From Arthrinium phaeospermum (taxonomy: Eukaryota; Ascomycota; Sordariomycetes; Amphisphaeriales; Apiosporaceae), in the NCBI GenBank assembly GCA_006503535.1, contig QYRS01000012.1, forward strand, positions 930,001 to 994,000: a stretch of 64,000 bases of DNA, read 5' to 3'. Positions 1-10,898 of the stretch are shown here, piece by piece. The notes beneath the pieces were generated by a model, which saw only the letters and a program-made list of their open reading frames with translations, was not told the DNA's origin and did not search any database. How positions within the stretch are numbered: position 1 is the first letter of the stretch; each line of letters starts with the position of its first letter. Made by a program: the position numbers and the translations under genes.

Positions 1-1590
1 TAAAGGAGTGACAGTAGTTGGATTACGAAAAACGGTGAAAAGACGAAGCATAAAAAAAACACACCCAACTGAGTCCCGAGGAGAGAAGGGAAACAAGAGA
101 AGCCTCCAGGAGGACGGAGGTTCGCGGAGGGCCCTATTTACATTCATGCTGGCCTCTATTTTTCACGGCGCGCGAAACCCAACCCTGGCTCTAAAATTAT
201 CGTCGACTCATCATCTCTGATGTAACCGCATGCGGCATGCGCATTAAAAACAAGGTGCAAGTGTGTGGTGCGCGGGATTCAGGACGCTGGGTCGACCGGG
301 CTGGCACGCACAGTCTGGCGATCAGGGCACGGATGCCTCGCATGGCTCTTGACACACGAGAAACCTCGCGATCCAATCAGGCGCGCCATAATGCGTCGAG
401 ATATACTCCCGCTACCACATCTGGCAGGACCACCCCTGGGCTGCGACATATACGCCAGTGATGAGTCACGTAATGGGCCAGATCGGCCAGGAACACACTG
501 GTCGAAAGCAGCCAACGAGCCAACGTCGAGTAAACAAATGCGCACCCCCAACGCAAAAAGCGCAGTTGTTGGCAGTGAAACAATCCAGACCGTGTGGAGT
601 CGTGACGGGACTTGTCAATCAATGCATGAATCTTTGCGGGCGCAGAGGACCAATCAGGCCGGGGGAAGCCCATGCGCGTCGATCCATTCGGGCAGTCTCC
701 TAAACGGTCGGAAGCTGGTCCGCGGGGCTCGCGGTGGAGCGGGCGACCGGGGTGGGAGATTAGTTTCCAACGGAGAAAATGGTTCCTTTTGTTCGAGAAT
801 GCTGCCACTCTTGGCACTTCAATCTGGGAAAGCCGCGCGCTGCCCATTCCTCCTGTCCCTTCGAGATTTGACGTGGCAGAGTTTTCGCTCGTGAACCGTG
901 CTAGCTCGCAATCTAAACCATTTGCCATGTGAGAAAGGAGGAGGTCGATCCCTTGGCTTGGCCCGATCTGTAAGGCAGAGGAGAAAATGTCCAAAAGCTC
1001 CATTTTACTCCTCTGCCAGATTGATTGGATTCCAAGAGGCCTCTTTCCATCGCTACCACCGAACACGATCAATCGGAGTGGGCCTCCACCAAGCACCAAG
1101 CTTTTTTAGTTGAGGAACCAGCCACGATAGTACGACAACACAATAAGAACGTCCCAACGGAGGCCATTGTTAAGTGTTTGCATTTCTACTTGGTTCTAGA
1201 CTGGCGTCTACTTTGACGGCGGGATCCGCGGGCGGCCCAGGACCCACCAACACAGCAGCTCGGGAGTTGGGCTGTATCGTGTATCACGGCTTTCTTTTGA
1301 GATCATATACTTATGAGTTACCTGATCTATTGAATCTTTGGTTTCTGCAGGCCTTGTCTGGCATCGAATCGCATCTTATACGACGAAAAAAGAAGAAGGA
1401 AAAGCCATACACAGAAGGTTGTAGTGCTTGTCCACGGGCCGTCCCTCAATCTCAACTGGGCCGAAACACGGCACAGCAAACTGCCCAGAAGCCCAATGGC
1501 GCTATCTCAGGTATCCATGAACAGTTTCTAGTGAGTAGGATTTCCTGCCCAAGAATGAAACATGCCAAAAGGCCAAAAATGCAAAATAAA
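1..1590. other. gene-free left end
   Basis: I see no supported gene. Open frames exist on both strands, the longest being 240 codons on the minus strand at 377-1099. They overlap each other, show no family motif and no intron signals, and look like chance frames in GC-balanced DNA. The stretch ends at a 5S rRNA gene. Confidence 0.6.
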
Positions 1591-1709
1591 ACATACAACA
1601 CCGAGGATTCCCAGGTCGTCACCGACCCTAGTACTAATTCGGCTCTCTGCTGCTTATATATGGGAGAGCGGACGGGATCCCTAGTATTCAGCAGGATATG
1701 GTCGTATGT
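1591..1709 (-). rRNA. 5S ribosomal RNA, copy 1
   Basis: A 119-nt gene on the minus strand. Its first nine bases (ACATACGAC) pair with its last nine (GTTGTATGT) to form helix I, and the interior keeps the conserved fungal GGGATCCCGTCCGCTCTCCC and GGGTCGGTGACGACC segments that hold the internal Pol III promoter. An A-rich stretch just left of the gene on the plus strand gives a T-run terminator. A TATAT lies at -26 to -30, as in Neurospora 5S genes. Dispersed single 5S genes are typical of filamentous ascomycetes. The second copy at 39938 differs at one base. Confidence 0.95.
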
Positions 1710-1734
1710 AAAGGTTTGGTTCGTTTTGGTAGTC

Positions 1735-1739
1735 TATAT
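1735..1739 (-). promoter_or_regulatory. TATA-like element of 5S copy 1
   Basis: TATAT centred 28 nt upstream of the 5S start, the spacing known for dispersed fungal 5S genes. The second 5S copy has a weaker TTTATG at the same distance (40082-40087). Confidence 0.5.
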
Positions 1740-2115
1740 CGCAAGCTCACCGTTACCTCACATTCACGTGACTGCCTTCACCTAATATCCATGTTCCTGC
1801 TTTCCCCCCATATAGCTTTGGTAAGACGGGTTGTTCCCGTGATATGTAGGTGATGAGCAAGTATGGATCGGTTAAAAGTTCTAGACACCACAATACGGCC
1901 TTGGTTGCCTACCTACCACCTTCCTGTGGAACAATCAACGAGGGGCTCATTCGGGGACAATGCCTCTTATATTCCTCGTCTCACAGTCCCACCTTCTCTT
2001 TCCACCCCATCTGCTTGCAACTTGCATCACAACAAGCTTCCTGTGCCACCAAGCATTCATCTTGTATTTGTTACGCTGAAAGATCTCCAAATCTACTCAA
2101 CATCCGACAACCGCC

Positions 2116-3234
2116 ATGCCGCCGTCATCTGGTACTCGAGGCCGCAAGCGAAAGCGAGCACAAGAAGAGGAAAACGACGACTCACCTGCGGAGATAGCTA
2201 TGGAAGTTACCCGCGAAGCTCTCGATATGTTGCGAGAGACCATGACCAAGTTGGAGGGCATGCTCAAGGACGCCTGCGATGGTTGCCCCGATCATCTACG
2301 CACCTTCCAACTTGAAGCATTGTCGATTCACGGCGAGATCATGGGATTGCATTTGGAAATGATCTCTGCTCGAGCCAGTGACGAGAACATCGAGCGAGAC
2401 GCACATTCTTTCCAGCGCAAGGCATTCAAGCTACATCAGTCTGTCGGCAGAATCCAGCCACAGAGCGTGAAGCCCAAGGCGGCCACGACGAAGATCAAGT
2501 AAGTACCACCTATCATCAAGTTCCGATATCAACGAACTAACTCGTGTATGATTAGGGTCAGAGGAAGGCCCAGACTCCATGCTCGCGATCAGGACGAAGC
2601 AAAGGGAGGACCAGGAAGAGTCGGTATCGCAACGCAAACCGAAGACGAGGAGAAGAAACCCGTCGTGACAATCGACATGGGAACTCAGACTACGGATTTG
2701 GAACCTTCGCTCCCAAAAGAATCGACCATGCTGCAAGCCAACAGCAAGCTACGCAAGATACCCCGGTTCTTCTTAGACACCCTGAGCGGTAATAGGTATG
2801 AAGAGTTTAGCGTCGCGGAAGTCGCCAATGCATTCGACATCGGATCTTGCCTTGCAGAATTCATGCAGAAGGACGTCCTTTTCCGAGCCGACTACTCCAA
2901 CATCCATGGCGACCTGGTGGGGGGTCTTTACAACGAGTACACCAAGCGAGAGGATTGGAATCCCCTCCGTGAGGAGGCCGTTAAGAAGAAGTGGTTCGGC
3001 AACTCCAAGGAATTGCGATATGCCCACTATGCACTCGAGGTATTGGAAGCCTGGCGTGCTCAGCGCGGAACTGAGACCGAACCGACAGCCACAATCAAGC
3101 CGTTGTATTGGGCACTTCAGGCGACTGAGAAACAAATCGCCTACGCAGTCAGATGGATGCGATATCTAAAGGTCAAAGAACCGGTCAGCATTCTGGTGAT
3201 CTGCATGATCGCCGAGAGCACTCGTCGAGGATGA
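2116..3234 (+). CDS. hypothetical protein with two TQT motifs
   Basis: Two exons, 2116-2498 and 2556-3234, joined by a 57-nt intron with GTAAGT donor, AACTAAC branch site and TTAG acceptor; the phase is kept, giving 353 residues. I do not recognise the family. The N-terminus is basic (RGRKRKR), followed by charged, probably helical sequence. After the intron come two short repeats, ATQTEDE and GTQTTDL, 17 residues apart. TQT is the core of the dynein light chain LC8/DYNLL recognition motif, so LC8 binding is a reasonable guess and no more. The C-terminal half (from about residue 180) is a globular-looking segment rich in aromatic residues. No signal peptide or membrane segment. The gene is intact, unlike most of its neighbours in the first 15 kb. 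Confidence 0.75.
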
Positions 3235-4183
3235 TTGTCATGGATTTGAGGAAGGGGGAAACTGGTTTTTGCATTTACACATTGTTGGTCGGCATTGGTT
3301 GTTCGCGGAATATCTCTGAGGGAACGACAGGGAAGGTTGCTAGTCATTGGTTGATCAAGTACATTGAGTTTTACGTGCGTCAGAGACGTTACGTTTGAGA
3401 GGGGATAGGACATAGTTGTTGAAACATCTGAGGTGGACGTTTCAAGTCAATGCAATACATCTGTCCATCTTGAACGGCCGACTTTCAAAAAGCCTTATGA
3501 GTGCAGCGGCATCAATATGGACAGGGACCCGAAGCCAGGTTAGTTGATACACTGCAAGTAGGCGCATGTGAGCAAGATGTGTAGATTTGCACATAAGGAT
3601 TTCCCAGCTTCGACGACCTTTATAATGCAGGACCTTTTGCAGAGGGTAGCATTTACGGGGCGGGTATTTGCGGTTCTGGAGAGTTGAGTTTGACAACACA
3701 AAGTGTTATGGCTGCAGCCAATACTTTGGGCACGCCGCAGCCAATCACGTCAACGATACACACATGGATCTATTTCGGTACACGCTGCAATACTACACGA
3801 GGCGGATGAAACTGCCTCAAACCATGACCGAGAAAGCTTACTTAGCTACTAGGAAAGAGCCGAAGGGGCTTGCGCTGAACTGCCGTACCTGGCTGTGTTG
3901 TGCGCCACGAGGTCGAAAGGAGGTGGCTGATTGGCTGGGCTGACATGCACCCTAGTCCAGCCACCCCCGTCGCATTCGCCCACCCTCTTCTAAGCCCCTT
4001 CAGGAAGTCCCGGCCACTACGGGCCAACCGGGCACAGATGGCGGCCACGATGTCGTCTAACCCGTAGTAGTGCACCGCATGGGTTTCGGGGAGGTGCTCC
4101 AGAAGGCAGGTCATGGGGGAGTAACCCGTAATTCGCGAATATGGAATCCGAGTGGCTCAATCTCAGTCCCTTTCATGCGGTAA
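3235..4183. other. intergenic, possible gene remnant
   Basis: No complete gene. On the minus strand, 3842-4131 reads about 90 residues with protein-like composition (LLEHLPETHAVHYYGLDD), possibly the remnant of a larger gene, but it has no start context or family that I can name. Confidence 0.3.
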
Positions 4184-5409
4184 CTTGATGTCCCAAAGCT
4201 TAAATACAGCATCATCTCCACCCTCATTCACCCGCGTGCACTTTGCTTTGTCAGTGCTGCCGTCCCATTCCCTGTCAGTGCTGCCGTCCCATTTCCTGCC
4301 AATATTACGCAAGCCCCTCCAGTTCCTAATCTCCGCAAAACGATGGGAAACGGCCAATCCACGTCAGTCGTCCCCGTTGGGCCGGGGCCGACCATGTACA
4401 CTGCGACTGCCACCGCATCCGTCGCGGCGGCCCGGGCCACGGCGCTGACGCTCAGCCCCACCAGCAACGTCCAGGGCAAGACCTTTGACCGCTTCGTGCA
4501 GATCTGGCTGGAGAACACCGACTTCGACATGGCCGCGGGCGACCGTGAGTGATTGGGTTCGCTTCTTGCATGCATGCTACATGCATGTCTCCAAGATTTT
4601 AAAGGCTAACCAGACTACCATTCACAGCGAGCTTGTCGTCTCTCGCCAACAGGGTATCACTTTGACCGAGTACTACGCCATCACCCACCCGTCGCAGCCC
4701 AAATGTAGCCGCGGCTGGCGGTAGCACATTCCAAGTCACCGGCGATAGTTTCTACCGCATTAACGCCGACAAGAAGACAATCGTCGATCTGTTGGACGCC
4801 AAAAACATCAGCTGGAGTCTGTACCAGGAGGACATGCCTACTCGGGCTTCGAAGGCAACTGGAAGAACCAGAAGAACGGCGCCAACGACTACGTCCGCAA
4901 GCACAAGTACGTATCTGTCCCGCCCCGCCACATCATGGAGTAGTGACTAAACGGGCAATTTCTGCATGTAGCCCCCTGATGAGCTACGATTCGGTCACCA
5001 GCGACCCCAACCGTCTCGCCAAGTCCAAGAACCTGACAATGTTCTACAACGACCTGGCGGCCAACAAGATACCGCAGTGGCTCTTCATCACGCCCAACAT
5101 GACGAGCGACGGGCACGACACGTCGGTGACGACGGCGGGGAAGTGGACGCGCGACTTCCTCACGCCGCTGCTGGCCGACCCCAAGTTCAACACGGACCGC
5201 ACCCTCGTCGTCGTCACCTTTGACGAGACTGAGAGCTACCTGCCAGCAACAAGGTCTTTACGCTGCTGCTGGGTGGCGCCGTCCGCGGGAAGGAGGGGAC
5301 TAAGGTGGCGACTAAGTACAATCACTACAGCGGGCTTAAGACGGTCGAGGATAATTGGGGGTTGGGAAATTTGGGGGAGAATGATGTTAGTGCGGTGGCG
5401 TACTTTTGA
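4184..5409 (+). pseudogene. secreted acid phosphatase (phosphoesterase family), broken
   Basis: Remnant of a fungal phosphate-repressible acid phosphatase of the phosphoesterase family (PF04185), secreted enzymes that release phosphate from monoesters. Recognisable pieces are FDRFVQIWLENTDFD, LTEYYAITHPSQP, NGANDYVRKH, PLMSYDSVTSDPNRL, PQWLFITPNMTSDGHD and LVVVTFDETES. Two introns look normal (4546-4628; about 4910-4971). The frame is broken at 4652-4654 (one G short), 4700-4705, 4836-4838 (one C short) and 5241-5246, so no single frame encodes the enzyme. The signal-peptide region (LCFVSAAVPFP) lies in frame upstream of the first ATG at 4343 but has no start codon of its own after the stop at 4181. 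The stop at 5407-5409 directly abuts a miniature inverted-repeat element. Either a decayed gene or a poorly called stretch. Confidence 0.8.
4250..4297 (+). repeat. 24-nt tandem duplication in phosphatase signal region
   Basis: Two adjacent 24-nt copies, 4250-4273 and 4274-4297, differ at one base. Each codes VSAAVPFP in the frame of the downstream phosphatase, so the duplication repeats what looks like the end of its signal peptide and the start of the mature protein. Confidence 0.8.
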
Positions 5410-5410
5410 C

Positions 5411-5506
5411 CAGTGTTGCAACTTAAACAACCAGATAAATACACCAACATTGGCATCAACCAGCCATCGGTACGATGGCTGATTGGTTGGTTGATTTGCA
5501 ACACTG
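5411..5506. mobile_element. 96-bp MITE with hAT-like termini
   Basis: The element begins CAGTGTTGCAA and ends TTGCAACACTG, an 11-bp perfect terminal inverted repeat. Its interior folds on CCAGCCATCG / CGATGGCTG around a 3-nt loop, making a long imperfect hairpin. The right end read inward (CAGTGTTGCAAATCAACCAA) matches the right terminus of the AT-rich element at 33735 at all but a few positions, so this is probably a non-autonomous relative. I cannot find a convincing 8-bp target duplication (CTTTTGAC versus TTTTTTTA). Confidence 0.65.
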
Positions 5507-6145
5507 TTTTTTTACAATCGAAAGATCCAACCATATGGCGCGGCTCAATCTTTGAACTATACTCTCGAAAGAAACGTTATATGACAATGAAGCAAGGCTC
5601 CTGAGATGCTAACCATCCCATCTTGGTTAGCCGATTCTGCATGCAAGCCCAACACACATCTTCTCCATTTTCTAATATGGCAAATCGACCTAGACCTCGC
5701 TCCTGTTTTTGATAGCTTCTGGATGTTCGTCCTGTTGCTCCCTCTCTTTCCATTGTCTCGTTGTCAGTGACATCGTCATCGTCTCCAACAAAATTCGGGT
5801 TCCGGGTAGAGTTTTGCCGAATCACAGCGAGAGCCGCGAGCCTTGCAGCCCAATTGTTGCTTGTCGAACAAGGGAGTGCGTTGGGGGAGCGTCAAGAACC
5901 TCTTCCCATGTGTCAACCGACACAAAAGAGACCATTGCCGCTTTCTTCCTTTCTTCTGTGTGTACGTGAGGTCTCCTAGCCCTGTTGCCCTTGGGAAGCC
6001 TCAAAATCAGCCGCGGTCCATCTTGAAAGAGCCCAAGAATGTCTAGGTCAGCAACCCATTTGCCGGAGTCGTGGACCGAGATGACGGACTCGACAAAGAA
6101 AACTTGGTGATCAATGATACCAGTGACCCGTAGTCTAGCGGAAAC
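5507..6145. other. intergenic
   Basis: No gene, RNA or repeat that I can support. It separates the phosphatase remnant from a decayed gene on the opposite strand. Confidence 0.5.
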
Positions 6146-6149
6146 TCAT

Positions 6150-8802
6150 GAGGGGTGAACGACAAATGCAGCGAGGTACTCTTGAAATTGTCCTCCTTTT
6201 CCCCATCGAAATCGGCATATGTGACAGCTCGCAGTGAGTTGCTCAGCGCGCATTAGGGGTTGGGAGGACGGCGGCACCATCAAGCTGATGCCTGCCCTGC
6301 CCACGTTTCCTGGAATGCGTGCGACAGCGGTTTGAAGATACCTCACAGCTGGATCGGAGATAAAGTGGCGCATAATGTAGATGGAATTTCCCGAAGCCAG
6401 GGGTGGCGCCTTCAAGCGTTTTGTAAACCTCATGCGCATTCGCAAGGATCTTCAGGCTCTTGGCCATTTGCCGCCAGTAGCCTCTTTCCCATCGCATCAG
6501 ACTAAGGGCTGGCTTGAAGTCGTCGTCCGGGTCGTACGGATCTGCACCCTCGATATACTGCCATAGCAGATAACGGTTGATGTCATCCTTGAGAATGCTC
6601 GTAGAGACCTCTAAGTCCAGTAAAGGCTGCGCTACCCTGACGTAGGTTTTGAATCTTCTGAGCCAGTTGGTGGTTGTTCGAATCTTCTTGGCTAAGCCAG
6701 AGACCAAAGCTTTTGGTTTCTTCACTGATCACTGATGCGAACCTCACAGCCACCTTGGAGAACCAAGACAGTGAAGGTAAGAATGCTTGGCATTCCGTCA
6801 AAGTTTCTTCATTGTCGACCACATAGTCTTGCTGCAGTAGTATTCCGTGTATGGTGCCCGCTGTCATCGCGGCCGGGACGCTTGTTGTCGACCCAGGAAA
6901 AGAATATGCCTGATCCCGAAAACGAGCCACTGATTCGGCAACGTGATCGATGCTCCCCCCGTCGTCGGACATAGGTACACGAACAGAGTTATCTTGATCT
7001 TCGATCCTGGCTATGGCTTCAGCAAATGCTATGGCTTTAGCATATGAGCCAGGATTATCAACAACGTGGTCCATTATGGGTATAGAATTAGTATAGGTTT
7101 TATTGGCCACGGCAACTAACTCCAGAGAGAACTTTCCAGTCCAGGTATAGTGCGCCAGGAATCGAGCGGGTCCACTGATAGGCAATGCAGTGAAGTAATC
7201 GTGCTGCACAAACTCTTCGACGGGTTTGTTTCATCGATATTAGAGTCTTGTGAGGGTTGAGTTCACATGCTGCGGCAGTTTGACGTAGATACTCGATGGC
7301 GCATTCTTTCGTGGAGCTCTGTCGAAGTGCGTGGATGATTTGCGGGCAACGAAGTCCAAACCAGGGCAGGCAGGCGGGCTTGCGTTTGGCTGGCATCAAG
7401 AAGTTAATGCCTCGTCGAAATCCAAACTCTACCAACGATACAAGCCCACTTCTTTCCTGTTGGTTTGCGGCAAGGAGCCTGGCAGAAGCATCTGCCAAGG
7501 GTTTTATCCAAGAAGGTCCCGATAGTATGGCCTTTGCTCGGTGAACGGAGTCCCATAATGCAACGAACCATGTTGCGGCTGACTCGATGTTGGCACGCGG
7601 TTCCCCAACTTGAGTAAGCCGCCGAATGTAACCAGGTACAGTTCATCCATTGTTAGTCTATCATCAATCTCGCTTACCGCTCTGGTAGGACGGCCATAAT
7701 GGCGATAATGTGACATTGCGACTGACCAGTATATTCCTTCCTTGCCAGCTGAGGAACTGGCAGCATTCGTGATCCCCACCGTCAGCACGCCCAAGGGACT
7801 CATCAGTGGTCGCTGAAGGTCACACTGGTTGTCTTCGAGCTGAACACAAGAAGATCGGGAAACAGATGCCAAGCTGATATGGCAAGGGAGAATGGCACCA
7901 TTGGTGACGCTTTGGGGCTCGCCAGCGATGAGTCTTTCCATGCCAACAAGCGCCTGGGTCCAGGCTTTGATGACACTTGTATAGAGTGAGTCGGCGGCCA
8001 TGACCGGAATACTGAGATTGTTGATAATGAGCTTCACTGAGTATGCTCTTTCTCATGGCGAAATCGGCAGTCAGTAGCCAGGCTCTGGCACTGGCATCCA
8101 CAATCGGATCTCCTCACGCGTCACTTTCTGGCCCGAGGCATTAAGAGCTGCAATCTCTGCCATTCTAAAGTTGAGTGGGGTGTGCGCCGCGATCCCTGTT
8201 TTCTCGCATCGACAAGCTCCACCCAAACCGAGACGGCCTTTGCAGGATCGCTGAAAGTACGGGCCAGCATACAGGCAACAGATGGGTAGCTATCGATGCG
8301 CCGCGATCTCCTGTTTTCTCGCATCGACAAGCTCCACCCAAACCGAGACGGCCTTTGCAGGATCGCTGAAAGTACGGGCCAGCATACAGGCCAACAGATG
8401 GGTAGCTATCGACGCTTGACCCGAAGTTGCTGCAGCCCATATGCCGGTTGCATCGGCGCCGACGAAAGGTGCGAAAGGCCCATGTTGCTGCGTCGTGCCA
8501 GATGGGTTCGCGCCCGGCTTTTGGATGATCTCGCTGGAGCGCCTGCCATATGCGGCAATCACACGGGGTATGGCAGGAACGAGAGACTCGAATAGGGCCC
8601 CGAGTTTCCGCGCAGTTTGGTGACTGGTGCCAGCTTCGGCATTCTGTCGTCGCCGCTCAGCCAGCGCAGGACCTATTTGCTGGAACTCGGGCGGTGCCTG
8701 AACTTTGACAAGCGAGAAGTCGAAATTCAAGTTTGCCAACGCGAGGGTGTTGTCATTGACTCCCTGAATCAGGGAGGCGTTTAAATTGCCAAAAGATGCC
8801 AT
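6150..8802 (-). pseudogene. uncharacterised fungal protein family, multiply frameshifted
   Basis: Coding sense runs leftward from an ATG at 8800-8802 (MASFGNLNASL). The first 170 residues are open and look like the N-terminus of a long family of unknown function that I associate with filamentous ascomycetes (FDFSLVKVQAPPEFQQIG, RKLGALFESLVPAIP, FVGADATGIWAAATS, MLARTFSDPAKAVSVWVEL). After that the reading frame changes repeatedly: stop at about 8292, breaks near 8116 (TGTGGATG where TGTGGGATG would keep frame), 8040, 7880, 7580, 7200 and 6720. Later pieces are also protein-like (LIINNLSIPVMAADSLYTSV; DDINRYLLWQYIEGADPYDP). The intact protein would be roughly 800-850 residues, with no signal peptide or membrane segment. 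A 114/116-bp tandem duplication lies inside it. Function unknown. Confidence 0.6.
8184..8413. repeat. tandem duplication, 114 and 116 bp
   Basis: Copies 8184-8297 and 8298-8413 are identical apart from two single-base length differences (GATCCCTG/GATCTCCTG and CAGGCAAC/CAGGCCAAC) and the last base. The right copy is in frame with the host gene; the left copy is the one that lost bases. The duplication introduces the first stop of the minus-strand gene. Confidence 0.9.
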
Positions 8803-9401
8803 TGTGGGAGAGCTCTTGGCTTCGGAAGTGCTGGGTGGGAACTAGGAGGAGAAAAGAGTGTTGCAAGACCAGGCTCCAAAATACGTGCTCCTCACCGAGA
8901 TAAGGCACTCTCTCGGACGCTTCTTCGCAGTGAGGCAGTGTAGTCGGGCGCATTAGTGACATGCTGTCACATCACAGCCCAGCCATTCATTGGTCCATCT
9001 CAGCCAGGCAAAAAGATCAAAGCCAATCAGCACCTAGATCGAGAGAACACAAGAGACTCGTGGAACCTTGAACTGCATGTGTATGCTTCACAAGTGATAG
9101 CCTGATTCTGATCTAAAAGAGACCAAATAAATGTTGCAGTGACACAGGTAAGCCCCTTATTTCTATGAATTGCTTAGCTAGCTGTTCCTTTTGCTGTTAG
9201 ATTTGACCTGCCGGGCACAAGCCCATTTAGCCGAGCCAACACAAGCGGGTCAGGCTCGTGGAACATAAGCAAATGCAAAATCTTGGCGGCCTTGGTCCAT
9301 TTCTCGCGTGATAGGCTTGACTCAAAACAAATATTGTTCCTCCCTTGAGATAGTCATTATGCAAGGCATAGCAAACAGGAGCTCGGTTGCTGAGCCGCCG
9401 G
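8803..9401. other. intergenic
   Basis: Upstream region of the decayed minus-strand gene and of the plus-strand remnant that follows. No RNA gene, repeat or conserved coding sequence seen. Confidence 0.5.
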
Positions 9402-10201
9402 GCTATGCCGACGAACAGGGAGGCCAACGGGGTCCTATTTGCAGATCTCCCGTCAGCATCATCAGCAACTGGAGATACAGATGCAAACGCCGCAGAAGAA
9501 GCCACCCGACTATGCCCGCGACGATCCCATCGCCAATACATTTGTACTGCACCGCCACTTCGTGTACCTCGCCGCGGACGACGACCACACCGGCAAGCCG
9601 CGCTACCAAGTAGCCGGGTCGCCCCGAACAAGCTGCACCTCCGGCCCCTGCGGCCGGGCGAGGGCGCCAAGGTCCTAGCCGACGCCGGGGCCGCGGCGCA
9701 GGGCGCGTTCCCGAGTCCCTCGCGGTGATCGGCATGATCACCAAGTTCGACCAAGAAACGACGCTGTACGTGATCGACCTGCCCGCACGGATCGGGAGGC
9801 GCCCGAGATCCGGGGGCGGCACTCGCGATGCCTGCCGGGGTATGTCAGCTCGAGCAGAGAATGAGCTACCGTTCGGTTTCGGGCATTGGTCACAATAGCA
9901 GGCCGCTCTTCAAGTTCTACCACATCACCCGCCCTGCGAGCCGGGACTTTCTCAACCCCGGGAACCAGCAGCTCCGAGACACGGGTACGATCCAAGCTAC
10001 GAGGTCAGGGAAGCTCTTGTTTGCCGTGCACGCCGATAGCCAGATCAAGGGGCCTTTATCTGGAAGAATGGGCAAGGAGGCGTCGTTGGATCTGAAGCAG
10101 ACGGGAAGATGAGGCTCCTCGTTAGCGAGATGACACTCCAGCTCAAGGAGGTCTTGTTAGCCTGCTGGGTCTGTGTGGCGGAGCTGCGGGCCCGCGCCTG
10201 A
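9402..10201 (+). pseudogene. small unknown gene, frameshifted remnant
   Basis: Protein-like sequence appears in successive frames: MPTNREANGVLFADLPSAS (from 9402), then NTFVLHRHFVYLAADDDHTG, then KLHLRPLRPGEGAKVL, then KFYHITRPASRDFLNPGN, ending with SEMTLQLKEVLLACWVCVAE and a stop at 10199-10201. Together they suggest one protein of about 250 residues broken by several single-base indels. I do not recognise a family. Composition is unlike random open frames, but support is moderate. The 81-bp tandem duplication overlaps its 3' end. Confidence 0.35.
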
Positions 10202-10314
10202 GGTAATATGATTCGAATTCCATCTGGAACGTCCTTGTTAGCCTGCTGGGTCTGTGTGGCGGAGCTGCGGGCCCGCGCCTGAGGTAATATGATTCGAATT
10301 CCATCTGGAACGTC
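10153..10314. repeat. perfect 81-bp tandem duplication
   Basis: 10153-10233 and 10234-10314 are identical. The unit contains the last codons and stop of the preceding remnant. Identity of the copies means the event is recent, or an assembly artefact. Confidence 0.9.
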
Positions 10315-10898
10315 TCCACCGGCGCTTCGGTTCCATAATTCAGAGCATCAGGGACCAGGAAGAGCATGGGGCGTACGTTATTGAGCATCGTCCCAGGCGC
10401 GGCCCGCGGACGTTCAGACCACCACGAGTTGCCCAATCGGGCTTATCAGATTGGCAGTGCCCATGTCTGTGCGGCTCGAAAGGTGACGGATGTAACCGTG
10501 ATGCCAAGCCATATATCCATCCAAGGCGGTGGAGCGGTCCCGTTGCCGCCCCAGTGACCACAGCACTGTCCGCCCGGGTGCTTGTGCCGAGTCAGCGGGA
10601 CCCCGAGAATCTCCCTTTAGATTGCGTACTCCTTTTGCGTCCTGTCGCATTGATTTCGTCCTGCCACGCCGCGAGACCTGACGTCTCGTCACTAGGTATT
10701 AGACGCCGCACCTTCCTGTGTTACATTTGTGTTTTTGCCCCAGACTTCCTCCGAGATCGCAACCTGCTTTATTTAGCCCTCTTTTCGTTCGGACCTATCT
10801 GTGTTTTTATTATTATATATTTACCTCTCATGTTCTTTTTTTCCCACTTTGATGGCAAGCCAACAGTAGACCTTGGCTTTCCATCGACTTAGTGTTCA

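Noticed and set aside
377..1099. 240-codon minus-strand frame
   Set aside because: No family motif, no intron or start support, and equally long frames overlap it on the other strand.
1174..1785. 203-codon plus-strand frame
   Set aside because: It runs antisense through 5S rRNA copy 1; the smaller frame at 39869-40102 arises the same way at copy 2.
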